64,000 nucleotides of DNA from Tamarix chinensis. Lineage: Eukaryota; Streptophyta; Magnoliopsida; Caryophyllales; Tamaricaceae. The stretch spans positions 2,976,001-3,040,000 of the forward strand of contig CM060173.1 of the NCBI GenBank assembly GCA_030549775.1, read 5' to 3'. The position numbers and the translations under genes are program-made. The notes under the pieces were generated by a model. It was not told the origin of the DNA, made no database searches, and saw only the letters and a program-made list of their open reading frames with translations. Of this stretch, positions 22,791 through 35,819 are shown one piece after another; the first letter of the stretch is position 1; every line of letters begins with the position of its first letter.

Positions 22791-24085
22791 CCAAAACTCA
22801 ATTTAGATCCAATAATTTAAATTTGATCACAACCCAAAAATCTAAAATAATCCAACCCAATCAGAAAATTAACCCGCACCTGAATAATCCGAACAAAAAT
22901 AATTCAATCTAAAAAAAACTCGATCCGAACCTAAACCATAAACTAACAAAATCCCAATGACGACCTAACCCAAACTTAACCAACCCAAACATAACCTATA
23001 CAAAAACAAAATTCTGATAATGACTTAATCCGAACTTACCTGAACATACCCAACCTAAAATGATCCAATTCAAATCTAACCTATAACCGAACATACGTCC
23101 GAACTTGATCCAAACTAAAGTTAAATTTGATCTACAAAAATAACATTTTACCTTATATAAATTGCTACATAAACATCAATAAAATATCTTATAAATAAAA
23201 TTTTATGTAAAAAATATAATATGCAACCCATTTAACAACAAATAAAACAAAGCTAATAAAACTTTGTTATCCTCACTTTATTTTAGTATCAAATTAGCAT
23301 CGATCATATTATATTATTATTATTATAAATATAATTATAAAAAATAAAATTATAAATTTAATAGTTATAATATATATTATTGTAATGACAATAATAAATT
23401 ATATATTTGTATTTCTAATAATAATAACAATTACTATTATTATATTTCTAATAATAATGACAATTATTATATTTCAAAAGATGATAATAATGACAGTAAT
23501 TACTATTATTATTAATTATAATAATAATAATAATTATTATAATTAACATGATAATTATAATTATTTTAATAGTTATAAAAATAATTATAATTATATATAT
23601 AATAACATTTATGATAACAATTTATTATATCATTACATATATTATGATGATAATTACTGTAAAGCATAACGATACTAATAAATTATAAAATTTAGTTTAC
23701 TCATTATATTAAATTAATTACAATGAATATCAATACAAATTTTGATATGAATTTTGAACAAACACAAACCCGATACATCGTGGAGCCTATAGATCTAAAT
23801 CAACACAACCCAAACTCGATTCTACCCGAAATTTATAGACCCAAATCAAACTCGAATTTAAAGAAATCTAATAGGTTCAGCCGAAACGTGACCTAATATT
23901 TTTTGGACCCAAAATGACCCAACTCAATACGAATGTGACCCAAATTATTGTTACTTGAATTAGACATGAACCCGAAGGATATTGGACCCAAACAAAAACC
24001 CAACCTAATTGTATAGCATAACCAATTCTAACCCAACCAATATTGACCTAACCCATATAACCTATTTGCCACCTCTAGTGATAAT
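22790..24085. repeat. Degenerate element with CCCAACC-rich arms and AT-rich core
   Basis: Two arms (22790-23140 and 23750-24085) are built of phrases such as CCAACCC, ATCCGAAC and ACCCAA, and flank an AT-rich core. On the minus strand the right end reads CTAGAGGTGGCAAATAGG, which resembles the GGTGGCAAA-type end of common plant hAT-like elements. I found no target duplication and no matching left terminus, so the boundaries are approximate. Confidence 0.4.
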
Positions 24086-24089
24086 GATG

Positions 24090-24187
24090 ATGATTTAGAT
24101 AAAACTATTGATAATAATTAGCAATAGTCAATAACAATAAATACGAATAATAAAATTAATTAAGAATAATAATGATAACACTTAAAC

Positions 24188-24230
<43 letters not shown>

Positions 24231-24560
24231 TGTAATAATGATGATGAGAATAATAATATCAATAAGAATTAATATTTATCGCCTATTACTGGAAAAAATA
24301 TTTAATGATAATAGCAATAATATTAATGAATAATAATTAATGACAATAGTTAATAGTGATGAAAATATAGTAATAAATATTATCTATTATTTTGTATTAT
24401 TAATCATCGTCGTTATTATTAGTTGTGTCATTATTATGACCATTATTATTATTGACATTATTCATCATTATTATTAATATTATTTATTATTATCATTCTC
24501 ATAATTGTTAATACTTATTCCATTATCGTCGTCGGTCGTCATTATTATTATTTTCCTATT
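24090..24560. repeat. AT-rich tract with ATT microsatellite
   Basis: Uninterrupted ATT repeat at about 24189-24230 within A/T-only sequence interspersed with GATGATGA and GTCGTTATTATTAG patches. The open frame at 24505-24693 begins in this tract and shows no recognisable domain. Confidence 0.65.
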
Positions 24561-26235
24561 GTTGTGGCCTAAGTCGATTGAAAATGGTGAGGAGACCATG
24601 TCCCTATTCGATTTATACTTGTACGTGAATCCCTCTGGTTCCACTCTTCCAGCTTTCCTTATAACAGTCCTAAGACCTCTGAAACTACTCTAACTCTGTT
24701 GCAGCTGAATTTGAACAAGAGCTTGCCGTGCTTCTTCTACCAGCTGCTTGAACTGCACAGCCTGTGCCAAAGTCGAGAAGATCTGAATGATTTTCTCAGC
24801 TATCAACCACTTAGCCATCTCTCCAAAAGAAAATATATTTTTATTTTATTTTTATTTTTCACTCTCATTCACCGCAGGATTAAAAGAGGAAGTCTTATAG
24901 ACAACAATCACAATGCATAGCATGTTCTCATAGGTTCATTTTTCTACAGTAGAAGCCATCTCATAACAGTACATTGTCCAGTTTGAAATTCTAATATTTA
25001 TAACTTATACATGGACCATAGACAACATAATAAATACCTAAAGCGAACTTGTCATCATCACCATGGGTTGGCAAGCAGGCCATGGATTTCGATCATATAT
25101 GTCATTGAATAGTTATCTTGCAGGTCAAAGAAAATCATGGAAGGCGCGTTCAACAAGTTTACTGCATGAAATGGATTTGATCAGAAACTTCTACAGAGTG
25201 CTGGTAGTTCTGTAGTCTTAGATCATCAAGCAAAGCAAGCAATCCTCTACAAAAGGAGAGAAAGTAAGAGCCACTACAAAAGTGAGGTACTTGAGAAAAG
25301 TTCTCATATTTTCTCAAGTGAAGTTTGAGTGATCCACCACTTAATTGGTGAGAGAGTCCATCCTTTGTAATCCATCATCTTTTGGGCAAAGAAGTTGAGT
25401 GGGCTTCTAGTTCATATTAGAGAAGAATTACTTGTAATCCTATTATCATCATAGTGGAAGGTTCGTGGTTTTTCCCTTCAATTTTAAGGGTTTTCCTCGT
25501 AAAATTTTGGTGTCTTTTATTTTTCTATTTCTGCTATTTTTTTTTTGCCCATTTTAATCATACAAGGAAGGAAAAGGTCTTTCGCTATCAACCGGTCCTT
25601 TTTCCGCAACATGTAGAGGGCACATCATTATTAGTTAAGGGCACGTCATTATTAGTTGAGGGCACCCATGCGTAGACATTAATTCAGTAGGCAGTTGGAT
25701 CCAAATATGACACGTTAGCTTGATAAAATAAAAGGCAGCAACTAGCTACCAAAAGCAGAATAATCATAAAACTGGTTCAGAGACCTCTAGCTACCACATT
25801 GTGCTCCAATAACTAGGGTCAACAGAGTTGGTGGGGGGAGGGGGGAGCCGTAAATTATAGAAAATATTTTCCAGCAATTTCTTAAACACACTACTACAAT
25901 AACGTCGTGACATGTTAAACTGAAACCAAAAATGATTCAATATTGGCTCCTTTTCACTAATCCAAAATATTTGTACCAAATTAAATATATATGCAAATCA
26001 ATAACATATAAAAATGTACAAGCAAAAAGAATTTATACATGAATAAGGGCTAATTGGGGGCCGCCCCCGAGGAGGGGATAGAGGTTAAGTGGTCATCATC
26101 CTCTACAGACATCCATCGACCTACGGAAGTGTGAAATAGAAAGAGGCAAAGCAGTAGCCCTGTGGCAGTGCTGTAGTCCACATTTTCTGCGTAGCCCCTC
26201 AACAGATCATGAGACCAATTAATTGCACGAGTTAA
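24561..26235. other. Intergenic DNA with a possible Ty1-copia LTR end
   Basis: 25240-25530 resembles the 3' part of a Ty1-copia LTR: a GAGAGAGTCCATC region, TACTTGTAATCC, then GTGGTTTTTCCCTTC...GGGTTTTCCTCGTAAA. No matching boundary or target duplication was found, so this is tentative. A short repeat GGGCAC-TCATTATTAGTT occurs three times at 25616-25670. On the minus strand at 24590-24830 an open stretch encodes a Gln/Ala-rich helical peptide that I cannot identify. Confidence 0.35.
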
Positions 26236-26239
26236 GAGG

Positions 26240-26353
26240 ACCAAAATTTCAAGAGGATTCTATATTTAAAGACTACATGAGATAGACTGTAAGATGCTAC
26301 CTACAAAAGGTTCGTCAAGACGAAAACTAACAGCCATCCAAAAAGAAAGCAGC
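26240..26353 (+). promoter_or_regulatory. Candidate core promoter and 5' UTR of the CER1-like gene
   Basis: A TATA-like TATATTTAAA lies at 26261-26270, about 90 bp before the ATG at 26354. This leaves room for a start of transcription near 26290 and a short 5' UTR. Inferred from position only. Confidence 0.4.
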
Positions 26354-29300
26354 ATGGCTTCAAGACCTGGGCTCTTCAGTGAATGGCCATGGCATCATCT
26401 GGGAGGCTACAAGGTACACACCAGCACGTACTACCGAGACGGAAATCATCTTGGATTCTTGGGCTCTTAATTTTTATTGGAGTACGTATAAATTAACATT
26501 CAAGATATACACAACAAAGCTAGTTAGTGATTATTTCATTGTTTGTTGCAGCACTTGCTTTTGGCTCCCTACGTAACGCACAGCATATACTCGTATCTTA
26601 CAAAAGAAGAAAGTGAGAGGGATCTCTTCAGCTTACTCTTATTCCCCTTTATCTTATCGAGAGTAGTCCACAGCCTTCTTTGGACCAGTCTTTCTCGGTA
26701 CCATACCGCCAAAGGAAGCAACAGGATAGTCGATAAGAGTCTCGAGTTTGAGCAAGTCGACAGAGAAAGCAATTGGTACAACTACACACATATGTGCATG
26801 CATTTTCATTGTTCATATAAAATAACTAAATGAGCGAGCATAACTCGTATGCCTGCCTGTTTCTGCAGCAGGCCTGATTTAATAATTTGGTTTAAAAAAA
26901 CATTTGCACGCAGGGATGACCAGGTCTTGCTATATGGACTCATATACTACAATACCAACTTGATATTGCCTGGGTTTTCTCGCATACCTTTTTGGAGAAC
27001 AGATGGGTTTATTTTGACTGTTCTGATGCATATTGGTCCCGTAGAATACATCTATTACTGGTTCCACAGAGCATTGCACCACCATTTCCTCTACGCTCGC
27101 TACCACTCCCATCATCACTCCTCTATTGTCACTGAGCCAGTAACTTGTGAGTTTATTTTACTCTCCCTTCGCTTCCCTTCATCTTCCAATAAAATTAATG
27201 ATTTCATTATGAAACATACATTTTCTAACCAGTTGGTTCAAAAAGTAAATTTATCAACTTGGCCCTTTTATTAATTCAGCAACCAGTTTCTTCTCCTTTT
27301 ATTTCTAACAGAATCTTAATTTCTCCCTTTTCTTGGGCAGCCGTCATTCATCCATTTGCAGAACATGTGGGATACGTCCTGCTCTTTGCAATGCCTGTAC
27401 TAGCGATGATTTTCACCGGAACTGCATCCATAGTATCTGTCTTTGGCTATATCACATACGTTGATTTCATGAACTACATGGGACACTGCAACTTCGAGCT
27501 CGTACCTAAATGGCTCTTCACCGTATTCCCCCCGCTCAAGTACTTGATGTACACTCCATCGTAAGTCCTCTGCCCGTTATTTCTGGCTTCCTTCTAATAT
27601 CTGCAGACGCTGTGGTTTTCCATAATCATGAAATCTGATATACTTTATAAGAAAAATATAAACAAAACAAGAACACTCGAACTTCAATAAGCTTCTTTCT
27701 TAGGATAACATGTCTCTTCTGCAACAAGTAATGTAGTACATTAACCGTTGCTTCCTTGAACTAATTAAACAGATTTCACTCATTGCATCACACCAAAGTC
27801 AGGACCAACTACTCACTCTTCATGCCACTGTACGATTACGTCTACAATACCATGGATGCTACCACAGATTCACTCCATGAAGTTTCATTAAAGAAGCGGG
27901 AAGAATCGGCAGATGTAGTACATCTAACACACCTCACAACGCCCGAATCCATATACCATTTGAACCTAGGATTTGCATCCCTTGCTGCCAACCCTTACAC
28001 TTCAAAATGGTACCTATGGTTGATGTGGCCTGTTACCTTTTGGTCCATGATCCTGTCTTTGATCTACAATAGGATAGTCATTGCTGAAAGGAATGTATTT
28101 GATAAGCTCAAATTGCAGACTTGGGTGATACCAAAATACAATTTCCAGGTACGTGGGACTATTTACTGAGTTCATCAAGGCACCCTTCATACTTTCCCCG
28201 AAAGCTTTGCTCTTACTTGAAGCTACTACCTATAATATTTGGTTCACTCTTGAATTCATCTTTTTTTTAGTATTCAATGAAATGGCAAAGGGAAGCTATA
28301 AATGGTTTTATCGAGGAAGCTATTGTGGAAGCAGATAAAAGAGGTGTTAAGGTGATAAGTCTTGGCTTTTTAAACCAGGTACGGATCTAATTTGGCCTTC
28401 TTCCTTTGGAATGATTGTATTTCCGCTACTTCACTGCATAGGAAGAACTTGTTAACTAGATAAAGTCCGCAACAGCCCAACGAAGGAATCCCGCTATTGG
28501 TGGGATCTGTGACGTCCGCTATTCATATGTAGCATCCTCACCGTCAACAGCTTGTGTGTAAGGGACTAGTTCCAAGAGAACTTATTTTAGGAGAAAAAAA
28601 ACAGCTGAGTAACACCTGGTATGAATCCCGTCTTTGACAAGGTCAAGGAAGGTAAAGTGTATGCAGCCTCACCTTAACCAGCCTATGGGCTAACAGCCAG
28701 CAGTTTCGCAGAGAAATACTACATGAAGGGAATTTCAAACCTAGGATCTTTAGCTACTCAGATCCCTTAGTCTACTCTAATCCCTCTTTGGTAGGCTAAA
28801 AGAAACACAAAAATAAAATTGTTTTTCAAGTACTGAAAGTATGCCCGATCTCAACTTCATTTGCAGGACGAGGAGATTAACAAAAGTGGGGAACTCTATA
28901 TTCAGCGAAATCCTAACCTCAACATCAAGGTGGTCGATGGATCTAGTCTTGCAGTTGCAATTGTGCTAAATAACATTGCCAAGGGTGCAACAGAAGTACT
29001 AATGACAGGGAAACTATCAAAGGTTGCTCATTTTGTTGCACTTGCTCTGTGCCACAGAGGCATGCAGGTTGGTATATTCCAATGCTAGTGCATCTGCCAT
29101 TGAGCATTAGATGTGACTATGGAATATGAATACCACAACTTCTTACTGAAAATCTGAGACGCATTTGTTGACTACTGAGATGCATCAATTTAACCTGTTG
29201 TTCTAGTACATCCTAAGAGTAACGAGGCTATGCTTTGCAGGTTGTTACATTGCGAAAGGATGAACATGACAAACTTAGTGAAATGCTTCCAGAGAAGTTG

Positions 29301-29932
29301 AGAAATAAATTAGTCCTGTCAACAACATTCAGACCAAATGTAAGCTACCGACATTTCCTTCAACAGAATGTCGTTTGTCTATACTGACTGACAAGTGATG
29401 CAATCTTATAATGTTTTGCAACTCATACAATCATTCATCCAACAATTCACATTGTTTCATATGTAGATATGGCTAGTAGGAGACGGATTGAGTCATAAAG
29501 AACAGAAAAAAGCTACCAAAGGAACCGTCTTCATTCCCTTCTCACAGTTCCCTCCAAGGAAGATGCGCAAAGATTGCTTTTACCACCACACTCCATCCAT
29601 GATAGTACCCAAATCCCTCGAGAATGTACACTGCTGTGAGGTCAGTTACGGATTTTCACTCCATCTTAGTTTCCTTCATTTCAAGATAGTCTATGTTTTC
29701 CTCTCTACTTATCTACCCAGAGGACTAACTAGGATGGTTGGTCTTCTTCTCCTTTCATATACAGAACTGGCTACCCAGAAGGGTTATGAGCGCATGGCGT
29801 GTAGCTGGTTTAATCTATGCACTCGAAGGATGGAATGTAAACGAGTGTGGAATGACAGTTTTTGACGTTGAAAAGATCTGGGAAGCTAGTCTCCGCCATG
29901 GATTTCGTCCCATGACAACCCCCACTGCTTGA
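26354..29932 (+). CDS. CER1: CER1-like aldehyde decarbonylase (cuticular wax alkane synthesis), 10 exons
   Basis: Exons that join in frame with GT/AG borders: 26354-26413, 26552-26775, 26914-27146, 27341-27560, 27773-28148, 28271-28378, 28867-29067, 29241-29339, 29467-29640 and 29765-29932. They sum to 1,863 nt, a 620-residue protein, close to Arabidopsis CER1 (625). The start MASRPGLFSEWPWHHLGGYK fits the family N-terminus. Histidine boxes of the fatty-acid-hydroxylase domain are visible: H146-RAL-H150, H159-SHHH163, H176-PFAEH181 and H248-SLHH252. The C-terminal Wax2/CER1 domain follows (residues about 430-615; IWLVGDG at 508-514). Family knowledge: an ER membrane enzyme that works with CER3 to turn very-long-chain acyl-CoA into alkanes. 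No internal stop or broken splice site is seen, so it is probably functional. It stands alone among transposons; a broken partial copy lies at 41.5-47.6 kb. Confidence 0.93.
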
Positions 29933-30045
29933 TTGGAAAGAATGTAGAAGGATAAACATTTATATCCCTTTACTTGTGAAAGCGTGCGATTTTCTTACGT
30001 ATACAAACTTTGGCAGACTTATGTGTGTTGATTTATGCATAACGA

Positions 30046-30051
30046 AATAAA
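30046..30051 (+). terminator. Candidate poly(A) signal of the CER1-like gene
   Basis: AATAAA about 115 bp after the stop codon, followed by a T-rich TTATTTTGTAATG. The same flank is recognisable after the pseudogene copy (AAATAAATAAG near 47226), so it was duplicated with the exons. Confidence 0.45.
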
Positions 30052-30099
30052 TAAGATACTTATTTTGTAATGATTTACCATCAAACTTCCTGCACCAGC

Positions 30100-33000
30100 A
30101 ATTGAGCATTCCAGCATCCTATTTCTCTATTCTTTATATTAGAATAAATTATTAAAACTTCCTCAAATTATGCTGAGGCTTCCAGAAGGCACACAGAAGC
30201 CGTCAAAGAGATCCTCAAACATGCAAGGAAAGGTAAAATTAATGGAAAAAAAAAATAATGGAGGTCATCGTTGGGTGTATAGCGAAATTCATAATCCAAT
30301 AATCAAATATTTCTACCACCCCTAAATTGATTTAGGAGCAAAAAAATAATTAAGCCCTAATTAATGTAGGCTGACTTATATAATAGAAAGGATTTAAGAA
30401 ACAGCGATTTGCAATTTGATATTAGCTTTTCTGAAGCCAACACAGTCAAACAGAAGGATTCATCACATTTTATTGGAGAAACCATATATAAAACTCATGT
30501 CTTCGATTGCACACTATCAATATAAAATTAATCTACCTTTGAAGCTATTTATTAAAAATAATTATTTATTTTAAAAACTTTTTAATATAAATTTTTTTTA
30601 AAATAAATAATTATCTTAAATAACTATTTTTTTATAAGGAGCTCCAAATAAATGTTTAGTAACTACAATTACAAATACAATTAATAGATTCTTCGTAGTT
30701 CAAAAGCTATAGAGCAAGGTGTTTAATAAAATTTAGAGCCTTGTTCTAAAATTAAAACATAAAAAATAGGCCCCTAAAATTTTAAACTATCAAAATTTAG
30801 ATAATTATATTACAACTATATTCTTATAAATGAAGTACATTAATTCTCCAAAACTCCAAATTCACTTTATTTTTTATAAGATCCCAATGTAGATTCTTTC
30901 TTTTTTATTCCTTACCGTTCCTAACTCTATTTTTATTTATTTTTGCAATTTCAAGCAAATTACATATGTATAATTGTATATATAGATAGTGTGAATCTAG
31001 ACTTTTGATGGTGTATATAGGCTCAAATATGAAATGACTCATTATCTATCTGAATTGCTATTATATTCAACTAAACACCACATAAGTTAGTAAATAAATT
31101 TAAGCACTTAAATAAATTGATATTAGAAAAAATTGAAAATGTTGAAAAGTTTATACACCAAATAAAACATGAAAATAGAGAGGACAAACTAGCAAAATAT
31201 TTATCTACACACATTTTAAAAGGGCTATCCCATGACCAAAACCAATAGAATTGAAAAACAAAAGTGAAGATTGTTGGCCCACTTTTCAAAATAGGTAGAG
31301 GGTAAATCATTACAAAATAAAAGAATCAAAATTTATTTCTTATTATAAATAATCAAAGATTCCCGACTTAAAGACAAAGGGCATCAAATAGGTAATGTAA
31401 TTAAAAAGGAAGTACATATTATAAATTTTCATTATGCTTTGAATGTAAGTATTTTCCATAAATAAATACTAGTCGGTAAGTAATACATCTAAAAACATCA
31501 ATACAAATGGCCATAAATGCTTTTACTTCATTAGTCTAGCCCTTGATTTACATTTCCTTTTCCATATTCCTCCTTCTCTATGTATAATAGTAGTAGGAGT
31601 TGAGACCTTAATTTTTTTTTCTGAGGCCTTAGACATGGGCTTAGTTGGCCTTACACTAGGGTTGGCCTTAGCACAAGTGCTCTGAGTAGGAACTCGTTCT
31701 TGTCTTTTGCTCTTGGTTACAATTAGCATTATTATTGCTATCCAATATCGTTGTATACTCTGGCTTCACATGTTGTATAATTTACGTATAATTTATATGC
31801 CTAGGTTTTATCTTGTTCAACTACTTAATTAATTTCTTATTGTATTCTCATAACAGGTCCTCAAAGACCCTTGGCCAAGAGCCTCATGAAGGCACACATG
31901 GTTAAAATTCCAACTCAGCTTCATGATATTGATAATAACACTTTTACACATGGTAATACACACAAATACATTCTTAATCAAATTAATGGAACATGAGTAA
32001 CATACATGAACATACAAGAAGAGCCATGACATGACCTAGTGTTTCACACAAATCATAATATGACCATGATACATGAATACAAATTCTCAAGGTTAAGATC
32101 ATGCATTATTAAGAATGAGCATGATATCATGTCATAGGAAAAGTAAATATAGCAATTAGCACATATTCTATGTCCAATGAAATAATATTACTACCTAGAC
32201 ATCTTCTAGAAAATATTACTCCTAAAACCACCACTTCCTTCACTTATGCTCTCATCAGCTTCATAAAATAAATAATAAGAGATTAAGAAAAAAAAAGGGA
32301 GAGATTTCAGGAGAAAGAATTATATAAACCTTTGAATGAAAGAGGTGGATTTGAGCTAGAATATCAAGATAATATTTCCACCTTTCTCAAAACCTTATCT
32401 CCCTACATTTAGATTAAATAACTAAAATTTAAACTAAGAAAAATAAAATTGAAAGGAAACAAGAAAAGAAAAAATAAGGAGGAGAAGGTAAGGGAAAAGG
32501 TCCTGCTGCTAGGCATGAAAAGGCAACAACAACAACAACAATACCAACAATAACTCCAAAGCAAGGGAATGAAAGGTAATGAAGGAGGGGATGTTGAGAG
32601 AGGTTAAATGGAAAAAAAAGGAAAAATATAAATAAAATAACCATAAAAAGGCAGCAACATCTCAACAGCTTGAAGGGCAGAGAAAGAGGTAAAAATAAAA
32701 CTAAACTTAGCCAAAATTATGTGAATTAATGAGGGTGTTTGAGGATTAAAATAATTAAGAAAAATAATTCCTCCTTTTTCCAGATATGATGGGCAGAGTG
32801 GAGGTTGATTTAGCTTGTAATTTACTTGACTAAAGAGTGATTGAAATATAAGAGAGTTTGTGAGGTTAAGTATGGTTGTATAAGGATTTAACTATGGATA
32901 ATTTTTTAGCTAAATGGCAAAGGAAAATGCTAGATCTAGTTTATAAAGTGGGGGAGGATCTCTAGGTTAAATTTCAATAGAAGGTTGACCATATGATTTT

Positions 33001-33423
33001 TTTTTAATTAAATTGAAAAGGTAGAGATGTAAGGCAATAGGGATTTATTGGAAAAATAGTAAATAAATCTCAAAATTTATGAAAAAAATAGATAGATGTG
33101 TGGAATAATATTAGGAACTCAAATGCATAAAAATATTTGATATTTAAATTTATTTGAAGCCAAAAATAATTGAAATGAGTGAAAATAGGCAAATTACCTA
33201 ATCGCGTAAACACGTTTTTCTATAATTTGATGAAATGAATGAGCTTAAAATGAATTTAATAGATAAATGAGTTAATAATATCAAATAATGATTAATGAGA
33301 CTAATTATGAACATAATTAGGGTTAGGAAAAGAGGTTATTATAGAGTATGTAGAAAGGCATCTCAAGTGTTAAACGAATCAACTCTATAAATAATTAAGT
33401 ATTAAAGAGAGTGATACTGGATA
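30100..33423. other. Intergenic AT-rich DNA, no gene seen
   Basis: The first 370 bp (to about 30470) are shared with the flank of the CER1 pseudogene (47270-47630). Beyond that I see AT-rich DNA only. A plus-strand frame around 31075-31255 encodes a Lys/Glu/Asn-rich peptide with no recognised domain. The short minus-strand frames at 31523 and 32429 are low-complexity. TTATG at 33424-33428 is the left target duplication of element F. Confidence 0.45.
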
Positions 33424-33724
33424 TTATGTGAAATACCCCAAAACCCTAATTTAGAAAATTATGGCAAAATAAGGATTTATTAGGAAAATTAATTAAATAG
33501 ATTATTTTATTAAAATAAAAGTGAATTAATAAAGGCAAATCAAGGAGAAAATAATAAATAATTTAATTAGGAAAATTTTGAGTGTTTTGCTAATTAAAAT
33601 GGAATTTAGGAAAAATCTTTCAAAAATCCTAAATTAAACAAAAAATATAATTTAATTATTATTTTATTAAAATATTATTATTTTTAAATATACCAAAATA
33701 CCCAGAATATTTTAAATAACCCCA

Positions 33725-34870
33725 ACTCACCTATTTTTCTTTTTTTTTCCTTTTTTTCCCTTTTCTTTTTCCTGTCTTCTCTTTCCTTTTCTTTCCTTCC
33801 TCTTCTTTCTCTTTCTTTCTTCCCCTCCCCCTAATCTTTCTTTTTTTTTCTCCCCGTCCCACGCGGCCAAGGCCCGAGTCTCCCTTTTTTTTTCCCAACT
33901 GACAGCCGATTCCCCCTCCCCTTTTTCTTTCTTTCCTTTCTTCCTAGACCATGGGTCCAGCCTCCTTTTTCTTCCTCCCCGATGCGCGACTACAACTCCC
34001 CCGACCTGTGGCTTGATTTCCGCTGGCAACCACGCCCACTGACCAGCCATCCCTTCCCTCTCTTCCCCGCTGATTTTCCTATCTTTTCAACCTGACCGAC
34101 CCTCCCCTCTCCTCACGCGTGCCTATTCCTTCTCCCCGACCCAATCATGGCCCTGCAATGGTAGACCTATGCCATCCTACCATCACCGGTCGGTGTGCCC
34201 ATCCCACTTGACCCTTTTTTTCCACTTCCCTCTATCGTTTTCCCCTCCATTTGATCTATAAATACCCCATAGGCAGCCCCGAAGTTGGATTTTCTTTCGC
34301 AGCCCAAAAAATCTCATCCCTTGCGCCACCACCCAATCAAACCATCGCCCCATCGCTGTCACCCAACACTACCACCCGAGACACCTATAGAACTGCCCCC
34401 GCATCACCCTCTACCCAACTGCACCTCCCTCCACCCTCGATTTGCCTTGCACAAGCCACCCCGGCCGTGCAAAGTACCCCTCTCGATCAGCCACACCTCC
34501 ACCCCCTGCCACCCTTTGCACCACCACTCCCACCCCAACCACCACCCCTTACACCTCCCAAAATCACCTGCAGACCTTCCTCCACCTTTCCCTACCCTCA
34601 TTTTCCCCTTCCTCCCTCTCCTCCTCCCTTCCTCCCTTTCCACCACCCTCAGCCACCATAGCGTTGCCGCCTGCACCGCCGCCTTTGGCTACGCCACCAT
34701 CCCCATTCCAACCCTTTCCACTTGGGCAACCTCAACCACCCCAACTTCCACCCTCATTCCCCCTCTCCTATTTCCCAACACTCAACTATTTCCCTTTTCT
34801 CCTTCTTTCCCCGCTGCCGCCGGTGCCACCTGTCACCACCAACCCTAGGTGGTACCCTAACCCCTCTTAA
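33725..34870 (+). other. CT-rich leader of element F
   Basis: Strongly pyrimidine-rich and GC-richer than the surroundings. The overlapping proline-, histidine- and leucine-rich frames at 34251-34870 on the plus strand and the Lys/Arg-rich frames on the minus strand all follow from CCACC/CTTCC composition, because several frames stay open at once. It lies just downstream of a TATA-like motif (34255), so it could be transcribed. Confidence 0.55.
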
Positions 34871-34909
34871 CCCTTAAACCCTAATTATGCAAGCCTTATC
34901 CATTTTAAT

Positions 34910-35037
34910 TGTATTTATATTGTTATTATTATGTATTATTATTATTATTCATATTTATTATTATTTATCATGTTTATTATTATTCCCAAATTATTATTAT
35001 TATTAAGGGGTCGAAACCCTATTTTACTATTATTTCA

Positions 35038-35088
<51 letters not shown>

Positions 35089-35214
35089 ACTAGATTTGGT
35101 ATGCTATCATTTTGTTGCTATAAAAGAAGGATACTCAAACCTTAACATTGTTATTATTTATTATTCGAATATTACCAATATTATTCCTAATGCCTTTATT
35201 ATTATCATTGTTAC

Positions 35215-35271
<57 letters not shown>

Positions 35272-35600
35272 TACTATTATTATTATGGTAAAAATATTTG
35301 AATCCTTATATTATCATTATTTCAAATATTACTATTATTATTATTATTATTATTATTATCCTTAGCAATATTAGTATTTTGTTATTATTACTATTATTTT
35401 ATTATTATTTTATCCCTAACCCTATTATTAGCATTAGCCTTAAAAATACTAGGGTTTCTATTACTAGGAGTATTATTATTACTATTATTATTAATATAGC
35501 TATTTTTGCTATAACTTGTGTTAGTACTATTATTAGAAGAAATAAAGCTATTAGATTTAATAATATAAATATGGCTATAAATGTTAATATAAACCTATTT
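34910..35600. repeat. ATT-rich tract of element F
   Basis: ATT microsatellites at 35038-35084, 35213-35287 and 35331-35360, with degenerate ATT between them. The long poly-Ile/Leu/Tyr open frames here are produced by the repeat and should not be annotated as genes. Confidence 0.85.
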
Positions 35601-35758
35601 TGACTAGTAAAAATCTAGTAGGCTAACTTGAGGATAAAAACCCTATTTTTCACTTGTAAAGTTTCCTTTAATAATAGTAACCCTAATCTTAGAATAAAAT
35701 AGGAAATAATAGTATTTTTGGTAGGAAGGAAACTAATCCTTAGTTTTCCCTCTTATAG

Positions 35759-35819
35759 GTGAAACCAGTCAAAATCCTAAGGAGGCGTAGAAGCATGCTC
35801 CAAGGCCGATGTATGCTAG
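35759..35819 (+). other. Conserved 61-nt exon-like module (element F)
   Basis: Preceded by CTCTTATAG and followed by GGTAAGGG. It contains GAAGCATGCTCC (35790-35801), one base off the palindrome of the other two modules. A short frame that starts here runs through the donor site and is probably meaningless. Confidence 0.5.

Noticed and set aside
24590..24830. Minus-strand open stretch with a Gln/Ala-rich helical peptide
   Set aside because: Contains a stop and matches nothing I recognise; kept only as a remark.
34251..34870. Three overlapping plus-strand and one minus-strand open frames, Pro/His/Leu-rich
   Set aside because: Several frames are open at once over CT/CCACC-rich DNA; no domain and composition-driven. 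It is the leader of element F.
34909..35603. Long Ile/Leu/Tyr-rich open frames
   Set aside because: Translation of ATT/TTA microsatellites; no gene.
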